Notes: a model not told the origin generated them from the letters alone. A DNA stretch of 64,000 bases from CAXBID01 sp963815305 (GCA_963815305.1 CAWFFW010000001.1:1054001-1118000); one strand, 5' to 3'; shown: positions 1-9,395, counted from the first letter of the stretch. Made by a program: numbers and translations.

Positions 1-461
1 GTAATAGTCAAGGTACTGCAATCCCGTTTAGTTACAAATGGAAAAATGCCAATGGTTTTGCCAGTGCAGACAACACTTATCTTATAAGATATGGAGATAT
101 CGTGCTACTAAAAGCCGAAGCTTTGAATGAGACGAATCAACTTCAAGCTGCGGTTACAGAAGTCAACCGAATACGAACTAGAGCAAAATTACCAAACTTA
201 ACTGATGTTCAAAGTAACTCTCAACAAATATTAAGACAAGCCATACTTAAAGAAAGACGATTAGAATTATTTCAAGAAGGACAACGTTGGGATGATCTTG
301 CCAGATATAAGGTATTAATTTCTACTATGAATAATCTAGTAGAAATAGATTTAAGAACTGGCAATCAAGTTAATTATAACATGACTGAGGCTAAAAAACT
401 ATTGCCAATTCCACAGCAAGAGTTAGATAGAAACCCAACTTTAGTTCAGAATCCACTTTAA
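1..461 (+). CDS. SusD/RagB-like nutrient-binding outer membrane lipoprotein, C-terminal part (cut by window edge)
   Basis: The reading frame is open from position 3, so the gene begins upstream of the window; the GTG at 102 is an internal codon, not a start. The visible 152 codons carry the typical end of SusD proteins: a TYLIRYGDIVLLKAEALNE stretch, then a helix with VNRIRTRAKLP, then LKERRLELFQEGQRWDDLARY, and a final LLPIPQQELDRNP. SusD forms the glycan-capturing lid over a SusC TonB-dependent transporter on the cell surface; the SusC gene should lie upstream, outside the window. It is followed after 10 bases by a SusE-like gene and two GH30 enzymes, so it belongs to a polysaccharide utilisation locus. 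The family call is secure; the substrate is only inferred from the neighbours. Confidence 0.93.
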   Translation, partial: NSQGTAIPFSYKWKNANGFASADNTYLIRYGDIVLLKAEALNETNQLQAAVTEVNRIRTRAKLPNLTDVQSNSQQILRQAILKERRLELFQEGQRWDDLARYKVLISTMNNLVEIDLRTGNQVNYNMTEAKKLLPIPQQELDRNPTLVQNPL

Positions 462-471
462 AAAATCAGCT

Positions 472-2196
472 ATGAAAACAAAGAATTTATTTATAGTATT
501 ATATAATCTTATATTTTGTTTCACATTCAACTCTTGTGTAACAGAAGATAATCTACAACCAGAAGGAGAGTGGGATTTAAGTGCACCTGTAATCTTAACA
601 CCTACTACAGACCAAAGCATCGTGTTAGACCAAGACACGCCTAATGAGTCTGTTACCTTTAGTTGGGAACCAGCTTTCTCGTCAGAAGGCTTTACCGTGA
701 CTTATGAAGTATTGATAGTACCCGCAGGAGCAACAGATTTTTCTACACCGTTTTTTACTTCTAAATCTTCAAATAATGGAACGAATACGTCTTTATCTAT
801 AAGTCATGAAGTGTTAGACCAAACCTTAGCTTTTTCAGGCTTTTCGGCTAATGAAGAAGCTCAAGTCACCTTTGCTATAAAAGCAAACAGCTTAAGTAAA
901 TCTAGTTTATCGACTTCAGATTTAAATATCAAACGTTTTGAAAACGAGTCATTACCGCAGTCACTTTATCTTTCAGGAACAGCAACTGAAAACCATACCG
1001 ATTTATCTCAGGCTATAGCTTTAAAGCGTTTAACAGACAGTAACGGTGAGCTATCCAATACATACGAAGTCTATACAAGTCTTATTGCAGGTGAAAGCTA
1101 TAAATTTTATAGCGAGCGTTCACTCCCATCTCTAGTGTTTGGTGGAAGTGATGGTAATATCGTATCATTCGGAGATGCGATAGTTGCCAGTGAATCTGGT
1201 CAATTTAGAATAAAAGTCAACTTAGACAACAATACGTATGAGCTTCTTCAAATAAATTTTTGGAGCATGGTAGGTACACCAATCAATGGTGGTTGGGGAG
1301 GAGACGAACCATTAGAATACCAAGGAAATAGCATTTGGAAAGCATCAATAAATCTTTTAGAAACTGGTGGATTTGTATTTAGAGCTAATGGAGATTGGGG
1401 TTATTTATTAAAGCGCGTAATTGGGACACCAAGTACACTCGTTTTGGAAGGTGATGCAAGTAACCAAGGGTTAACTTTTGAAGATATTCCAAACAATCAA
1501 ACGGGTTTATATTTTGTGACGTTAGATTTATCTGCAGAAAATTACACCTATTCTTTTGAGATAGATGATTCAGTCGTGGAGCCAATAGATACGCCAGCAC
1601 AATTATTCTTGTTTGAAAATGGAACTATGATTGAAGAGTTCTCATTAAATGGAGACACCTTTAGTTCTGCGCGTTATATTCCTATGCAAGCAAGCAATAC
1701 GTATACATTAAATAGTGCTTCAGATGGTAATGGATCGTCTTATTCGGTTAATAGTATTCTTGCTGATAGTGCTACTCCAGATAGCGATTTAGTATCAGAT
1801 GCATTAACACTTGTAGAAAATAATAATTCATTTACAGTACTCACAGATAGAGCCTTGAAATTTAATATAGATTTTAGTACGCCAGTACTCACTTGGACAT
1901 ACTATAATTTTAAACTCTTCCATTGGCAAGTTTGGGATGAGCGCGAAGAGATACCAATGACTTATAGCCATCCAAATACATTTACAGTAACTGCAAATCT
2001 TATAGCAGGATCCGATAGTAAATTTATCAGCCCATGGGATTTTGATTTTGGTAGTGATGATCCAACATCATTAACAGGAAATCTTAGTAATGGAGGCGGA
2101 TCGAACATGCTCAATATTAAAACTGATGGTTTATATACTGTGACTATAATACTTAATGATGATTACCAGACAGGAACCTATGAATTCACACAATAA
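472..2196 (+). CDS. SusE/SusF-like surface glycan-binding lipoprotein
   Basis: A 574-residue protein with a lipoprotein signal ending in FNSC (Cys22). Residues about 34-135 form the SusE N-terminal domain (ILTPTTDQSIVL, then VTFSWEPAFSSEG and YEVLIVPAG). Three further repeats start with sequences such as LYLSGTATEN, FWSMVGTPINGGWGGDEPL and LFHWQVWDE, each resembling SusE/SusF starch-binding-type modules with conserved Trp residues. Known role of the family: surface lipoproteins that hold polysaccharide next to the SusCD complex. It starts 10 bases after the SusD gene and 12 bases before the first GH30 gene, so one transcript is likely. The bound glycan cannot be read from the sequence; beta-glucan is an inference from the GH30 genes. 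Confidence 0.88.
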   Translation: MKTKNLFIVLYNLIFCFTFNSCVTEDNLQPEGEWDLSAPVILTPTTDQSIVLDQDTPNESVTFSWEPAFSSEGFTVTYEVLIVPAGATDFSTPFFTSKSSNNGTNTSLSISHEVLDQTLAFSGFSANEEAQVTFAIKANSLSKSSLSTSDLNIKRFENESLPQSLYLSGTATENHTDLSQAIALKRLTDSNGELSNTYEVYTSLIAGESYKFYSERSLPSLVFGGSDGNIVSFGDAIVASESGQFRIKVNLDNNTYELLQINFWSMVGTPINGGWGGDEPLEYQGNSIWKASINLLETGGFVFRANGDWGYLLKRVIGTPSTLVLEGDASNQGLTFEDIPNNQTGLYFVTLDLSAENYTYSFEIDDSVVEPIDTPAQLFLFENGTMIEEFSLNGDTFSSARYIPMQASNTYTLNSASDGNGSSYSVNSILADSATPDSDLVSDALTLVENNNSFTVLTDRALKFNIDFSTPVLTWTYYNFKLFHWQVWDEREEIPMTYSHPNTFTVTANLIAGSDSKFISPWDFDFGSDDPTSLTGNLSNGGGSNMLNIKTDGLYTVTIILNDDYQTGTYEFTQ

Positions 2197-2208
2197 ATAA
2201 TTTACACT

Positions 2209-3648
2209 ATGAAATTTATAACTCGATATAATTTGCAATTTTATTTTACACTTATTCTCTTAGTTGCTTTACAAGCCTGCAACGGTGATGAAATGAAAAC
2301 ATATCCACCACCAGAAGTTGCGGATATAAATGTAGATTTTTACCTCACATCACCAGATGAAGCTAATCTACTTGCACTAACAACTAGCGGTATATTTCCA
2401 ATGGTAACTAACTCTAATTTTACAATTAATGTAAATAAAGATACGAGCTATCAAGAAATGGATGGTTTTGGATATACATTAACGGGTGGAAGTGCCATGT
2501 TAATTAATAATATGTCTTCTTCTTCACGTTCAGCATTATTACAAGAGCTTTTTGGAACAGGAGAAAACGGTATTGGTATAAGCTACTTAAGAATAAGTAT
2601 AGGCTCTTCAGATTTAGATGCCACAACCTTTAGCTATAATGATTTACCTAGCGGACAAACCGATGAAAACTTAAATAATTTTTCGTTAAATCCAGACATG
2701 TCAAATCTTGTTCCTGTTTTAAATGAAATTTTAGCCATTAATCCAAATATTAAAATACTAGCGTCGCCTTGGTCTGCTCCAACATGGATGAAGACTAACA
2801 ATTCAACCATTGGCGGAGAATTATTACCACAATATTATAATACGTACGCCAATTATTTTGTGAAGTATATTGAAGGAATGGCTGCTCAAGGTATTGTAAT
2901 AGATGCGATTACAATACAGAATGAGCCTGAAAATCCATTTAATAACCCAAGTATGGTTATGAGTGCAGTACAGCAAAGAGATTTTATTAAGAACAATTTA
3001 GGGCCTATGTTTCAGACAGAAAACATAACAACTAAAATTATTTTATTCGATCATAATTTAGATAATCCAGACTATCCAATTACCATATTAAACGATGCTA
3101 TGGCAAAAAGTTATGTTGATGGCTCTGCATTTCACTTATATGCAGGTCAAATAGATAATATGTCGCTGGTGCGTAATGCACATCCTGATAAAAATGTGTA
3201 TTTCACGGAACAGTGGATACAAGCACCAGGAGATTTTTATTCAGACATACGTTGGCATGTTAGAGAACTTATGGTTGGTGCGCCAAGAAATTGGAGTAAA
3301 AATGTTTTACAATGGAATTTAGCAGCAGACCCAAACAGCAATCCGCATACAGAAGGTGGTTGTACAGAATGTTTAGGGGCGATTACTATAGATGGTAATA
3401 ATGTGCAAAGAAATCCTGGGTATTACATCATTGCGCATTCTTCAAAATTTGTTCCAGCGGGTTCTGTAAGGATAGAATCTAATGCGTCTTTTGAATTTCC
3501 AAACGTAGCTTACAAAACACCAGAAGATAAGATTATTGTCGTTGTATTAAATAATTCAGACGTACAAAAATCACTAAATATTAATGTACCAACAGAACCA
3601 ATAACAGTAACAATGCCAGCAGGCTCAGTTGCCACTTTTGTTTGGTAA
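2209..3648 (+). CDS. GH30-family glycoside hydrolase, lipoprotein (first copy)
   Basis: A 479-residue lipoprotein (signal ends LQAC, Cys24). It has the GH30 catalytic barrel: GFGYTLTGGSA near the start, LRISIGSSDLD, ILASPWSAPTWMKTN, the acid/base in TIQNEPENP (Glu239), a HLYAG stretch, and the nucleophile in VYFTEQW (Glu334). The C-terminal part (ALNNSD-type beta strands ending in ITVTMPAGSVATFVW) is the small beta domain usual in the family. GH30 members include glucosylceramidase-like enzymes, beta-1,6-glucanases and xylanases; in Bacteroidota loci beside SusCD they usually act on beta-1,6-linked glucan, which I infer here. It sits 15 bases before a second GH30 gene that is clearly divergent, so the two are probably not a recent duplication. 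Confidence 0.93.
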   Translation: MKFITRYNLQFYFTLILLVALQACNGDEMKTYPPPEVADINVDFYLTSPDEANLLALTTSGIFPMVTNSNFTINVNKDTSYQEMDGFGYTLTGGSAMLINNMSSSSRSALLQELFGTGENGIGISYLRISIGSSDLDATTFSYNDLPSGQTDENLNNFSLNPDMSNLVPVLNEILAINPNIKILASPWSAPTWMKTNNSTIGGELLPQYYNTYANYFVKYIEGMAAQGIVIDAITIQNEPENPFNNPSMVMSAVQQRDFIKNNLGPMFQTENITTKIILFDHNLDNPDYPITILNDAMAKSYVDGSAFHLYAGQIDNMSLVRNAHPDKNVYFTEQWIQAPGDFYSDIRWHVRELMVGAPRNWSKNVLQWNLAADPNSNPHTEGGCTECLGAITIDGNNVQRNPGYYIIAHSSKFVPAGSVRIESNASFEFPNVAYKTPEDKIIVVVLNNSDVQKSLNINVPTEPITVTMPAGSVATFVW

Positions 3649-3663
3649 TTAAACTTATAAGAA

Positions 3664-5148
3664 ATGATTAAAAACTGTTTTTATATATTATTTGTAACCA
3701 TCACTTTGTCGTCTTGTAAACAAAGCGAGAAAACTAATGATTTAGCCATTAATTCCGAAAGTAATGCTAAGAAAAAGACGAATTTATTGGGTAGAGAGGC
3801 AAGTGTTTATACTACTGCTGAACATACAGATAAAAGACTGACTTTAGACCTTCTAAGGACTTTTGACAAAGCAAAACAACCTTTAGAAACTGAGGTTGCA
3901 ATTTTTGTAAATCCAGAAAAGCAATTTCAAGAATTTTTGGGCATTGGTGGTGCCATAACGGATGCAGCCGCAGAGGTGTTTTCGAGCTTAAGTAAAGATA
4001 AACAAGACGAATTGTTAACAGCTTATTTCTCTGAAGACGGTATTAATTACAATATCATTAGAACCAGTATTCATAGTAGTGATTTTGGGCTAGGAAGCCA
4101 TACCTACATAGAAGAAGGCGATAAGGCGCTTAATACATTTTCTATTGCAAAGGATAAGGAAAAACGCATCCCGATGATTAAACGAGCGCAAGCTTTGATA
4201 GAAGATGATTTGATATTTTATGCGAGTCCTTGGAGTCCGCCAGGATTTATGAAATCTAATCATAATATGCTTCAGGGAGGTAAATTATTACCAGAATATT
4301 ACCAAACTTGGGCTGATTATTTTGTCAAGTTTATTGATGCTTATGAAGCAGAAGGAATTCCGGTTTGGGGTGTTACTATACAAAATGAGCCCATGGCAAA
4401 ACAACGCTGGGAATCTTGTATTTATACCGCAGAAGAAGAACGTGATTTCTTAAAAAACAATCTCGGACCAACATTTGAAAGTAATGGGTTTGGTGATAAA
4501 AATATTGTGGTTTGGGATCATAACAGAGATTTAATTTCTCATAGAGCCAATACCATTTTTGAAGATCCAGACGCTATGAAATATGCTTGGGGAATTGGTT
4601 TTCATTGGTATGAAACATGGACAGGCGGAGAGCCAAAATACGATAATCTAAAAAACATAAAAGAGTCTTTTCCTGAAATAAATTTATTGTTTACAGAAGG
4701 CTGTCAAGAAAATTTCGACCCAACTCAATACGAACGTTGGTCTAATGCAGAGCGTTACGGTAATTCTATGATTAATGATTTTAATAGTGGTACTGTGGGT
4801 TGGACGGACTGGAATATTCTATTAAATGAAAAAGGAGGACCAAATCACGTACAGAATTTTTGCTTTGCACCAATTCATGCAGACACACAAAATAACGAAC
4901 TTATTTATACACCAACGTATTATTACATCGGTCATTTCTCAAAATTTATAAAGCCTAAGGCTAAACGTATAAGTACAACAATGAGTAGAAGTACCATTGA
5001 AAGTACATCGTTTCAAAATCCAGATGGGCAAATTGTAACTGTAGTTATGAATAAAACTGAAGATCCTATTGAATACAAATTACTTGTAGGTGATTACGAA
5101 ATTGAAAACAAAATATTGCCCCATGCAATGCAAACAATAATTTATTAA
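3664..5148 (+). CDS. GH30-family glycoside hydrolase, lipoprotein (second copy)
   Basis: A 494-residue lipoprotein (signal ends LSSC, Cys18). GH30 landmarks are complete: FLGIGGAITDAAAEVF, RTSIHSSDFGLG, FYASPWSPPGFMKSN, acid/base in TIQNEPMAKQ (Glu242), GIGFHWYETW, nucleophile in LLFTEGCQE (Glu345), and WTDWNILLNEKGGPN. The sequence is closer to the glucosylceramidase/beta-1,6-glucosidase style of GH30 than the previous gene, so the pair probably divides labour on one glycan, for example endo-cleavage and trimming. That split is inference. The gene is in line with the SusD-SusE-GH30 unit, 15 bases after the first GH30 and 17 bases before a T9SS-exported binding protein. Confidence 0.93.
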   Translation: MIKNCFYILFVTITLSSCKQSEKTNDLAINSESNAKKKTNLLGREASVYTTAEHTDKRLTLDLLRTFDKAKQPLETEVAIFVNPEKQFQEFLGIGGAITDAAAEVFSSLSKDKQDELLTAYFSEDGINYNIIRTSIHSSDFGLGSHTYIEEGDKALNTFSIAKDKEKRIPMIKRAQALIEDDLIFYASPWSPPGFMKSNHNMLQGGKLLPEYYQTWADYFVKFIDAYEAEGIPVWGVTIQNEPMAKQRWESCIYTAEEERDFLKNNLGPTFESNGFGDKNIVVWDHNRDLISHRANTIFEDPDAMKYAWGIGFHWYETWTGGEPKYDNLKNIKESFPEINLLFTEGCQENFDPTQYERWSNAERYGNSMINDFNSGTVGWTDWNILLNEKGGPNHVQNFCFAPIHADTQNNELIYTPTYYYIGHFSKFIKPKAKRISTTMSRSTIESTSFQNPDGQIVTVVMNKTEDPIEYKLLVGDYEIENKILPHAMQTIIY

Positions 5149-5165
5149 CTAAAATTTCTTTTATT

Positions 5166-6152
5166 ATGAAAAAAAATTATTTTATCGGATTAATGATGCT
5201 TGCTATGCTCGTTTCATTTCAAACGTTCTCACAAGTAGACGTAACATTTAAGGTGGATATGACTGGGCAAACTGTAGATGCAAATGGTGTTCATATTGCA
5301 GGATCTATACAAGGTTGGAATCCAAGTACTACAATGCTCACGAAGGAAGGTGCTACTGAAATTTATTCTGTTGTTATACAAGTTAGTCCAGGATGGCAAG
5401 AATATAAATTTGTTAATGGTAATGATTGGCCTTTTGCTGAAAATCCTGGTTACCCATGTGCAGGAACAAACGGAAATAGATACATGTATATTAATGATTC
5501 TGGTGTAGATGTCGTTTTAGAAGCTGTACCTTTTAGTGGTTGTAATGCTTCAGCAACTGGATTTGAAGTAATTTTTAATGTAGACATGTCTAGCGAAGGG
5601 ACTGTTCCTGCAGGTGATGTTCGATTGGCAGGGTCTTATAATGGATGGAATTCAAATGTTTTTTCTTTACCCAATGTTAATGGCAACATTCACAGTGGAA
5701 CCTTAAGATTACCGACTCCGTCAAATTACCCTGTTACTCTTCAATATAAATATGTGAATAATGGTACTTGGGAAAGTTTAGATACAACCTGTACAACTGT
5801 AGTTGCGCCTGATAACAATAGGTTGGTAACAGCAAATAATTCTGGAGATGCTGTAGGAGATGTTTTTAATGCATGTACTTATGCTTTAAGTACAGAAGAT
5901 TTTACAGCTTATTCATTAAAAACTGTTTATAATAGAACAGAAAGAATATTGAATTTCTTTAGTGACAGATTTAATAGTAACATATCAAAAATTCAAGTTT
6001 TAGACATTACTGGAAAATCTATTAAAACTATAGAAGGTAATACTTCAATTAATGATATGAAAGTTGATTTTAAAAACCTCACTAACGGTCTTTATTTTTT
6101 AAGGATAGAGTCTGTAGCTAAGCAATTGGTTAAGAAAGTTATGATTTACTAA
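5166..6152 (+). CDS. T9SS-exported protein with two CBM20/CBM48-like domains
   Basis: A 328-residue secreted protein. It has a signal peptide (cleavage expected after about residue 23, SFQTFSQ), then two similar beta-sandwich domains at about 24-122 and 137-240. Each carries the pattern VxFxVDM, a GS-(I/Y)-x-GWN core and a WQEYKFVNG or LQYKYVNNG strand, as in carbohydrate-binding modules of families 20/48. Residues about 255-328 form a type A T9SS sorting tail (ISKIQVLDITGKSI, then LTNGLYFLRI and KKVMIY). No catalytic domain is visible. It is the last gene of the glycan locus and is followed by a strong terminator. It probably holds or presents glucan at the surface or in the medium; this is inference. 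Confidence 0.87.
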   Translation: MKKNYFIGLMMLAMLVSFQTFSQVDVTFKVDMTGQTVDANGVHIAGSIQGWNPSTTMLTKEGATEIYSVVIQVSPGWQEYKFVNGNDWPFAENPGYPCAGTNGNRYMYINDSGVDVVLEAVPFSGCNASATGFEVIFNVDMSSEGTVPAGDVRLAGSYNGWNSNVFSLPNVNGNIHSGTLRLPTPSNYPVTLQYKYVNNGTWESLDTTCTTVVAPDNNRLVTANNSGDAVGDVFNACTYALSTEDFTAYSLKTVYNRTERILNFFSDRFNSNISKIQVLDITGKSIKTIEGNTSINDMKVDFKNLTNGLYFLRIESVAKQLVKKVMIY

Positions 6153-6176
6153 TTTAATAAAACCATAGAGTTAGTG

Positions 6177-6218
6177 AACACGTTCTTTAAAGTCATCTTT
6201 TTAGAACGTGTTTTTTTT
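6177..6218 (+). terminator. Rho-independent terminator closing the glycan locus
   Basis: A perfect 10-bp stem, AACACGTTCT at 6177-6186 and AGAACGTGTT at 6203-6212, is followed by a run of T to 6218. It lies 25 bases after the stop of the T9SS binding protein. Confidence 0.88.
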
Positions 6219-6246
6219 AAACCTGAGTCAAAAACATTATAAATAA

Positions 6247-6500
6247 AAATCATATGTATTACTAATAACGATCATTTCTGCATTAGGTGGTCTTTTATTT
6301 GGATACAATATATGATTTATAGATGGTACTCAATTTTGTTGCGCAAGCAAACTATAAAGTAAACGAGCATCGTTGCAAGATGAAACCGAAACGATTTTAA
6401 AGTTAATTACTTTTTTAAACTCGTATTAGGGATCATTATTATCGGAACTATAATTTCTGTGTTGCAACAATTTATAGGAATTAATACTGTAATTAAATTT
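6247..6500 (+). pseudogene. Remnant of an MFS sugar-porter gene
   Basis: Two fragments of one transporter family are recognisable. At 6247-6312 the frame reads KSYVLLITIISALGGLLFGY and then hits TGA; this is the first membrane helix signature of sugar porters (XylE/GalP type, normally ALGGLLFGYD). At 6414-6500 another piece reads FKLVLGIIIIGTIISVLQQF followed by IGIN, matching the helix that opens the C-terminal half (SVLQQxxGIN). About 200 codons that should lie between are lost or scrambled, and there is no start codon. A porter here would fit import of the sugars released by the upstream hydrolases. The identity of the fragments is well supported; the exact borders are not. Confidence 0.75.
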
Positions 6501-6528
6501 ATGATAACATTTGTACTATCATGTTCTG

Positions 6529-6797
6529 TGTTATGTAACCTGAGCTTTGGTAAAAACAGGGCAGAACATTGAAAAAAAGTCCAGTGGACTATCTTAGTGA
6601 ATGAGACAGCTGGGATTTGGCAAACTACAGTTTCTTAAAAAAATTTATTCTCAAAAGTTTCTTCTACGCTGTTAATGAAATCGAGTTTTTTCGCGAGATT
6701 CATAAACTCCTTTAAAAAACAATAGAAATCATGTGAATAAACACTGCTTATGCGACGACGTAGGAGGGAAGCGTAATGTGCGTGGAATGGAATATTA
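6529..6797. repeat. Degenerate dispersed element, copy A
   Basis: Four blocks match copy B at 12231-12386 in the same order and orientation: a GTTATGTAAC block with CTTTGGTAAAA, an AAACTAC block, a block around TGTTAATGAAA, and a block with ACGACGTAGGAGGGAAG followed by ATGTGCGTGGAATGGAATA. Copy A is longer, with extra sequence between blocks. No convincing protein is encoded on either strand. It may be a worn mobile element or a structured non-coding unit; I cannot tell which. Confidence 0.6.
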
Positions 6798-6888
6798 TCT
6801 AATAAATAATTTTAAATACTTGATTTTTAAATAAAAACAATTATATCCATTTTTGTTATTTTGGATGCAAACTTAATTTTTTCACAAT

Positions 6889-7164
6889 TTAAGGAGTTAT
6901 ATTATCTGCATAAATTCCATATACATTTACAATAATTCCTTTCATATAGTTTTTATTTGAGGAAATAGCATAAAAAATCATTTCATCTCCTAGATCGTTA
7001 TCTCCTTCAAATCTGTAAAAGTTGTCGATTTCGAAATCATCTGACGACAAATCAGTTGCTGTTTGATGACAAATGAGCTATTTTTTATCGGCCAATATTG
7101 AAAAGTTAATGGAATAACCAACTTTTTTAAGGTCGGTCATTGCTTTAGTAACTGTATCATAATT
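6889..7164 (-). pseudogene. Broken gene of the small PRPP-synthetase-like family
   Basis: Reading the minus strand directly after the norB stop codon, and in the same frame, gives YDTVTKAMTDLKKVGYSINF, then a TAG at 7078-7080, then SSDDFEIDNFYRFEGDNDLG, EMIFYAISSNKNYMKGIIVN and YGIYADNITP before TAA. This matches the roughly 100-residue flavobacterial proteins commonly labelled phosphoribosylpyrophosphate synthetase (pattern YDTVTEAIxDLKxRGYxxDF, then EIxExYRFEGxxDPGDE), whose true function is not known to me. Two lesions are visible: the start codon is lost at the junction with norB and there is one in-frame stop. A sequencing error could explain the stop but not the missing start. Confidence 0.72.
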
Positions 7165-9384
7165 TTATCTTTTACTTCTAAAAATATATACAGTCTCAGA
7201 AATAGTAAACCAACAGAAATAAAATATTCCTACAGAGAAAATAGTATCTCCTATCATACGCATCCATTTTAAAACCTGAACCACAGGTGAATATAATAAT
7301 TCTGAATCTCTAGCAAAAGAATATCCTTTAGTTATTGAAGTATAAGCTTGAATGATTCCAATAGGAAGCAGACTGAAAAGCACCATAGCTGCTAATCCAA
7401 TATTTAATAACCAAAATGATCTTTTTAACTTTTTACTTTTCCAAACGCGATCCGAATAGAACCTCAAACAGATGATAATAAATCCCATACCCAATAAACC
7501 ATAAACTCCAAACAAAGCTGTGTGTGCATGAACCGCAGTAGTATTTAATCCCTGTACGTAGTATAACGCAATGGGTGGATTAATAAGGAAACCAAAAACT
7601 CCAGCACCTATAAAATTCCAAAAAGCTACTGCGATAAAGAAAAATATAGGCCATTTATATTTTTGCATCCATTTTTTACTTTTTAAAAGGTTCCAGTTTT
7701 CTCTTATTTCAAAACCCATTAATGTTAGCGGAACAACTTCTAAAGCACTAAATGTTGCACCTAAAGCTATGGCTTGAATGGGTGTTCCAGAATAATATAA
7801 ATGGTGTAATGTACCAATTATACCTCCTGCTAAAAAGATAGCAGCTGATGCCACGGAAACTCTACCAGCAGTTTTTTCAGAGATTATTTGCATTCTTGAA
7901 AAAATAAAAGCGATAATTACTGTTGCAAAAACCTCAAAGAAACCTTCTACCCATAGATGGACAAGCCACCATCTCCAATAATTGATTACAGGTAAACTAC
8001 TATTCTCTCCATACATAAGCCCAGAGAAAAAGAACATTCCAATAGCAATAACAGATATTAAAAGTATAATTATTAAATTCTTTGAAGAGTCGTTCTTTCG
8101 AATCGCATATACAAGGTGTCTGCCTACCATAAAAACCCAAAGTACTAAGCCTACAGCCAGAAATATTTGCCAGAATCTACCCAAATCCATGTATTCATAA
8201 CCTTGATGTCCAAAGAAAAAATTAGTAGTTAAATCTAGAAATTGATGAATTCCAAGCCATTCGCCTAACATAGATCCTAAAACGATAATAATTAATGCAA
8301 AGAACAAAAAATTAATCCCAAAAACTTGATACTTCATTTCTTTACCAGAAATCATTGGTGCTAAAAATAAACCTGTAGCTAACCATGTTGCAGCAATCCA
8401 GAATACGGCTAATTGAGTATGCCAAGTTCGAGTAACAGCGTATGGTAAATATTTTGATAATTCAAAGCCGAAGAAATCTTGCCCTTCAACTGTATAATGT
8501 ACTGTTATAATGCCTAAAATAACTTGTAAAGCAATTAAACCAGAAATGACAATAAAATATTTCAAAACTGCTCTTTGAGATTTAACAAATTTCATATCTG
8601 TTAAGGGATCACTATCTGGTTTATTGAAAATTTCGCCTTGCTCATGATTCTTTAAGTAATAATAGGTAAGAATTCCAATAAATAGGAGCAATAACACTAT
8701 GGATAATCCCGACCATATCAAAGAACCCTTGGTTATAAGGTTATCAATTAAAGGTTCGTGTGGCCAGTTAGATGTGTACGTATAATCTTTATCTGGTCTA
8801 TTGGTACTGGCAGCCCAAGACGTCCAGAATAAAAAAGCATTTAATTGTTTTAATTTAATCGCATTAGTTAAAGCACCTTCAGGTATGGCGTATTCTTCTT
8901 TCCCTTCGGAAAAGATGGACGTATAATGATTAATATTAGCTCTAATGGCAGATAAACGCTCTTTAGAAATAGTCATAGTATTATTACTATCAGTATATGT
9001 ATTCGTTTTTATATCCTTAATTAAACGCGCTTTAATGGCTGCTTTATTTTCAACATCTAAACTATCATAAGGCATCTTAAAATCGGTTTTCGACCAGTAT
9101 TCTAACATAAAAACAGCTTCACGATGAATCCAGTCTGCTGTCCAATCGGGAGCAACATAACTACCATGTCCCCAAATAGAACCAACTTCCATTCCTCCAA
9201 TAGATTCCCAAACATTTTGACCTATTTGTATATCTTCCTTTGTGTAGACAGTTTCTCCTGTATCTTTCACTATAACTAAATCTGGTATTGGTGGTTGTTT
9301 TTGATACACTTCAGTCCCAACCCAAATAAGTACAATAAATGATAGTACTACAACACAGGTAAAGGCAATCCATATTTTTTTCAT
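7165..9384 (-). CDS. norB: Quinol-dependent nitric oxide reductase (qNOR, NorZ type)
   Basis: A 739-residue membrane protein of the haem-copper oxidase superfamily. The N-terminal periplasmic extension (about 30-225, starting with a helix at 5-25 and including GQNVWESIGGMEVGSIWGHG) replaces the separate NorC subunit, so quinol is the likely electron donor. About 13 further helices follow. Visible metal ligands include His in RTWHTQLAVFW (low-spin haem), HLWVEGFFEVF (His and Glu of the non-haem iron site), LHHLYYSG (two His) and AVHAHTALFGVYG (haem ligands). It reduces 2 NO to N2O in the inner membrane. It is 11 bases downstream of a cupin gene and near an Rrf2 regulator, which suggests NO detoxification under Rrf2 control. 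Confidence 0.96.
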   Translation of the reverse strand: MKKIWIAFTCVVVLSFIVLIWVGTEVYQKQPPIPDLVIVKDTGETVYTKEDIQIGQNVWESIGGMEVGSIWGHGSYVAPDWTADWIHREAVFMLEYWSKTDFKMPYDSLDVENKAAIKARLIKDIKTNTYTDSNNTMTISKERLSAIRANINHYTSIFSEGKEEYAIPEGALTNAIKLKQLNAFLFWTSWAASTNRPDKDYTYTSNWPHEPLIDNLITKGSLIWSGLSIVLLLLFIGILTYYYLKNHEQGEIFNKPDSDPLTDMKFVKSQRAVLKYFIVISGLIALQVILGIITVHYTVEGQDFFGFELSKYLPYAVTRTWHTQLAVFWIAATWLATGLFLAPMISGKEMKYQVFGINFLFFALIIIVLGSMLGEWLGIHQFLDLTTNFFFGHQGYEYMDLGRFWQIFLAVGLVLWVFMVGRHLVYAIRKNDSSKNLIIILLISVIAIGMFFFSGLMYGENSSLPVINYWRWWLVHLWVEGFFEVFATVIIAFIFSRMQIISEKTAGRVSVASAAIFLAGGIIGTLHHLYYSGTPIQAIALGATFSALEVVPLTLMGFEIRENWNLLKSKKWMQKYKWPIFFFIAVAFWNFIGAGVFGFLINPPIALYYVQGLNTTAVHAHTALFGVYGLLGMGFIIICLRFYSDRVWKSKKLKRSFWLLNIGLAAMVLFSLLPIGIIQAYTSITKGYSFARDSELLYSPVVQVLKWMRMIGDTIFSVGIFYFCWFTISETVYIFRSKR

Positions 9385-9395
9385 ATTTAAAATTT

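Larger units (their letters stand above)
6219..6888. other. Long non-coding stretch of decayed DNA
   Basis: No intact gene is present. It holds the sugar-porter remnant (6247-6500) and then a degenerate element (about 6529-6797) that also occurs at 12231-12386. The rest, about 6798-6888, is plain AT-rich sequence with nothing I recognise. Confidence 0.7.
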
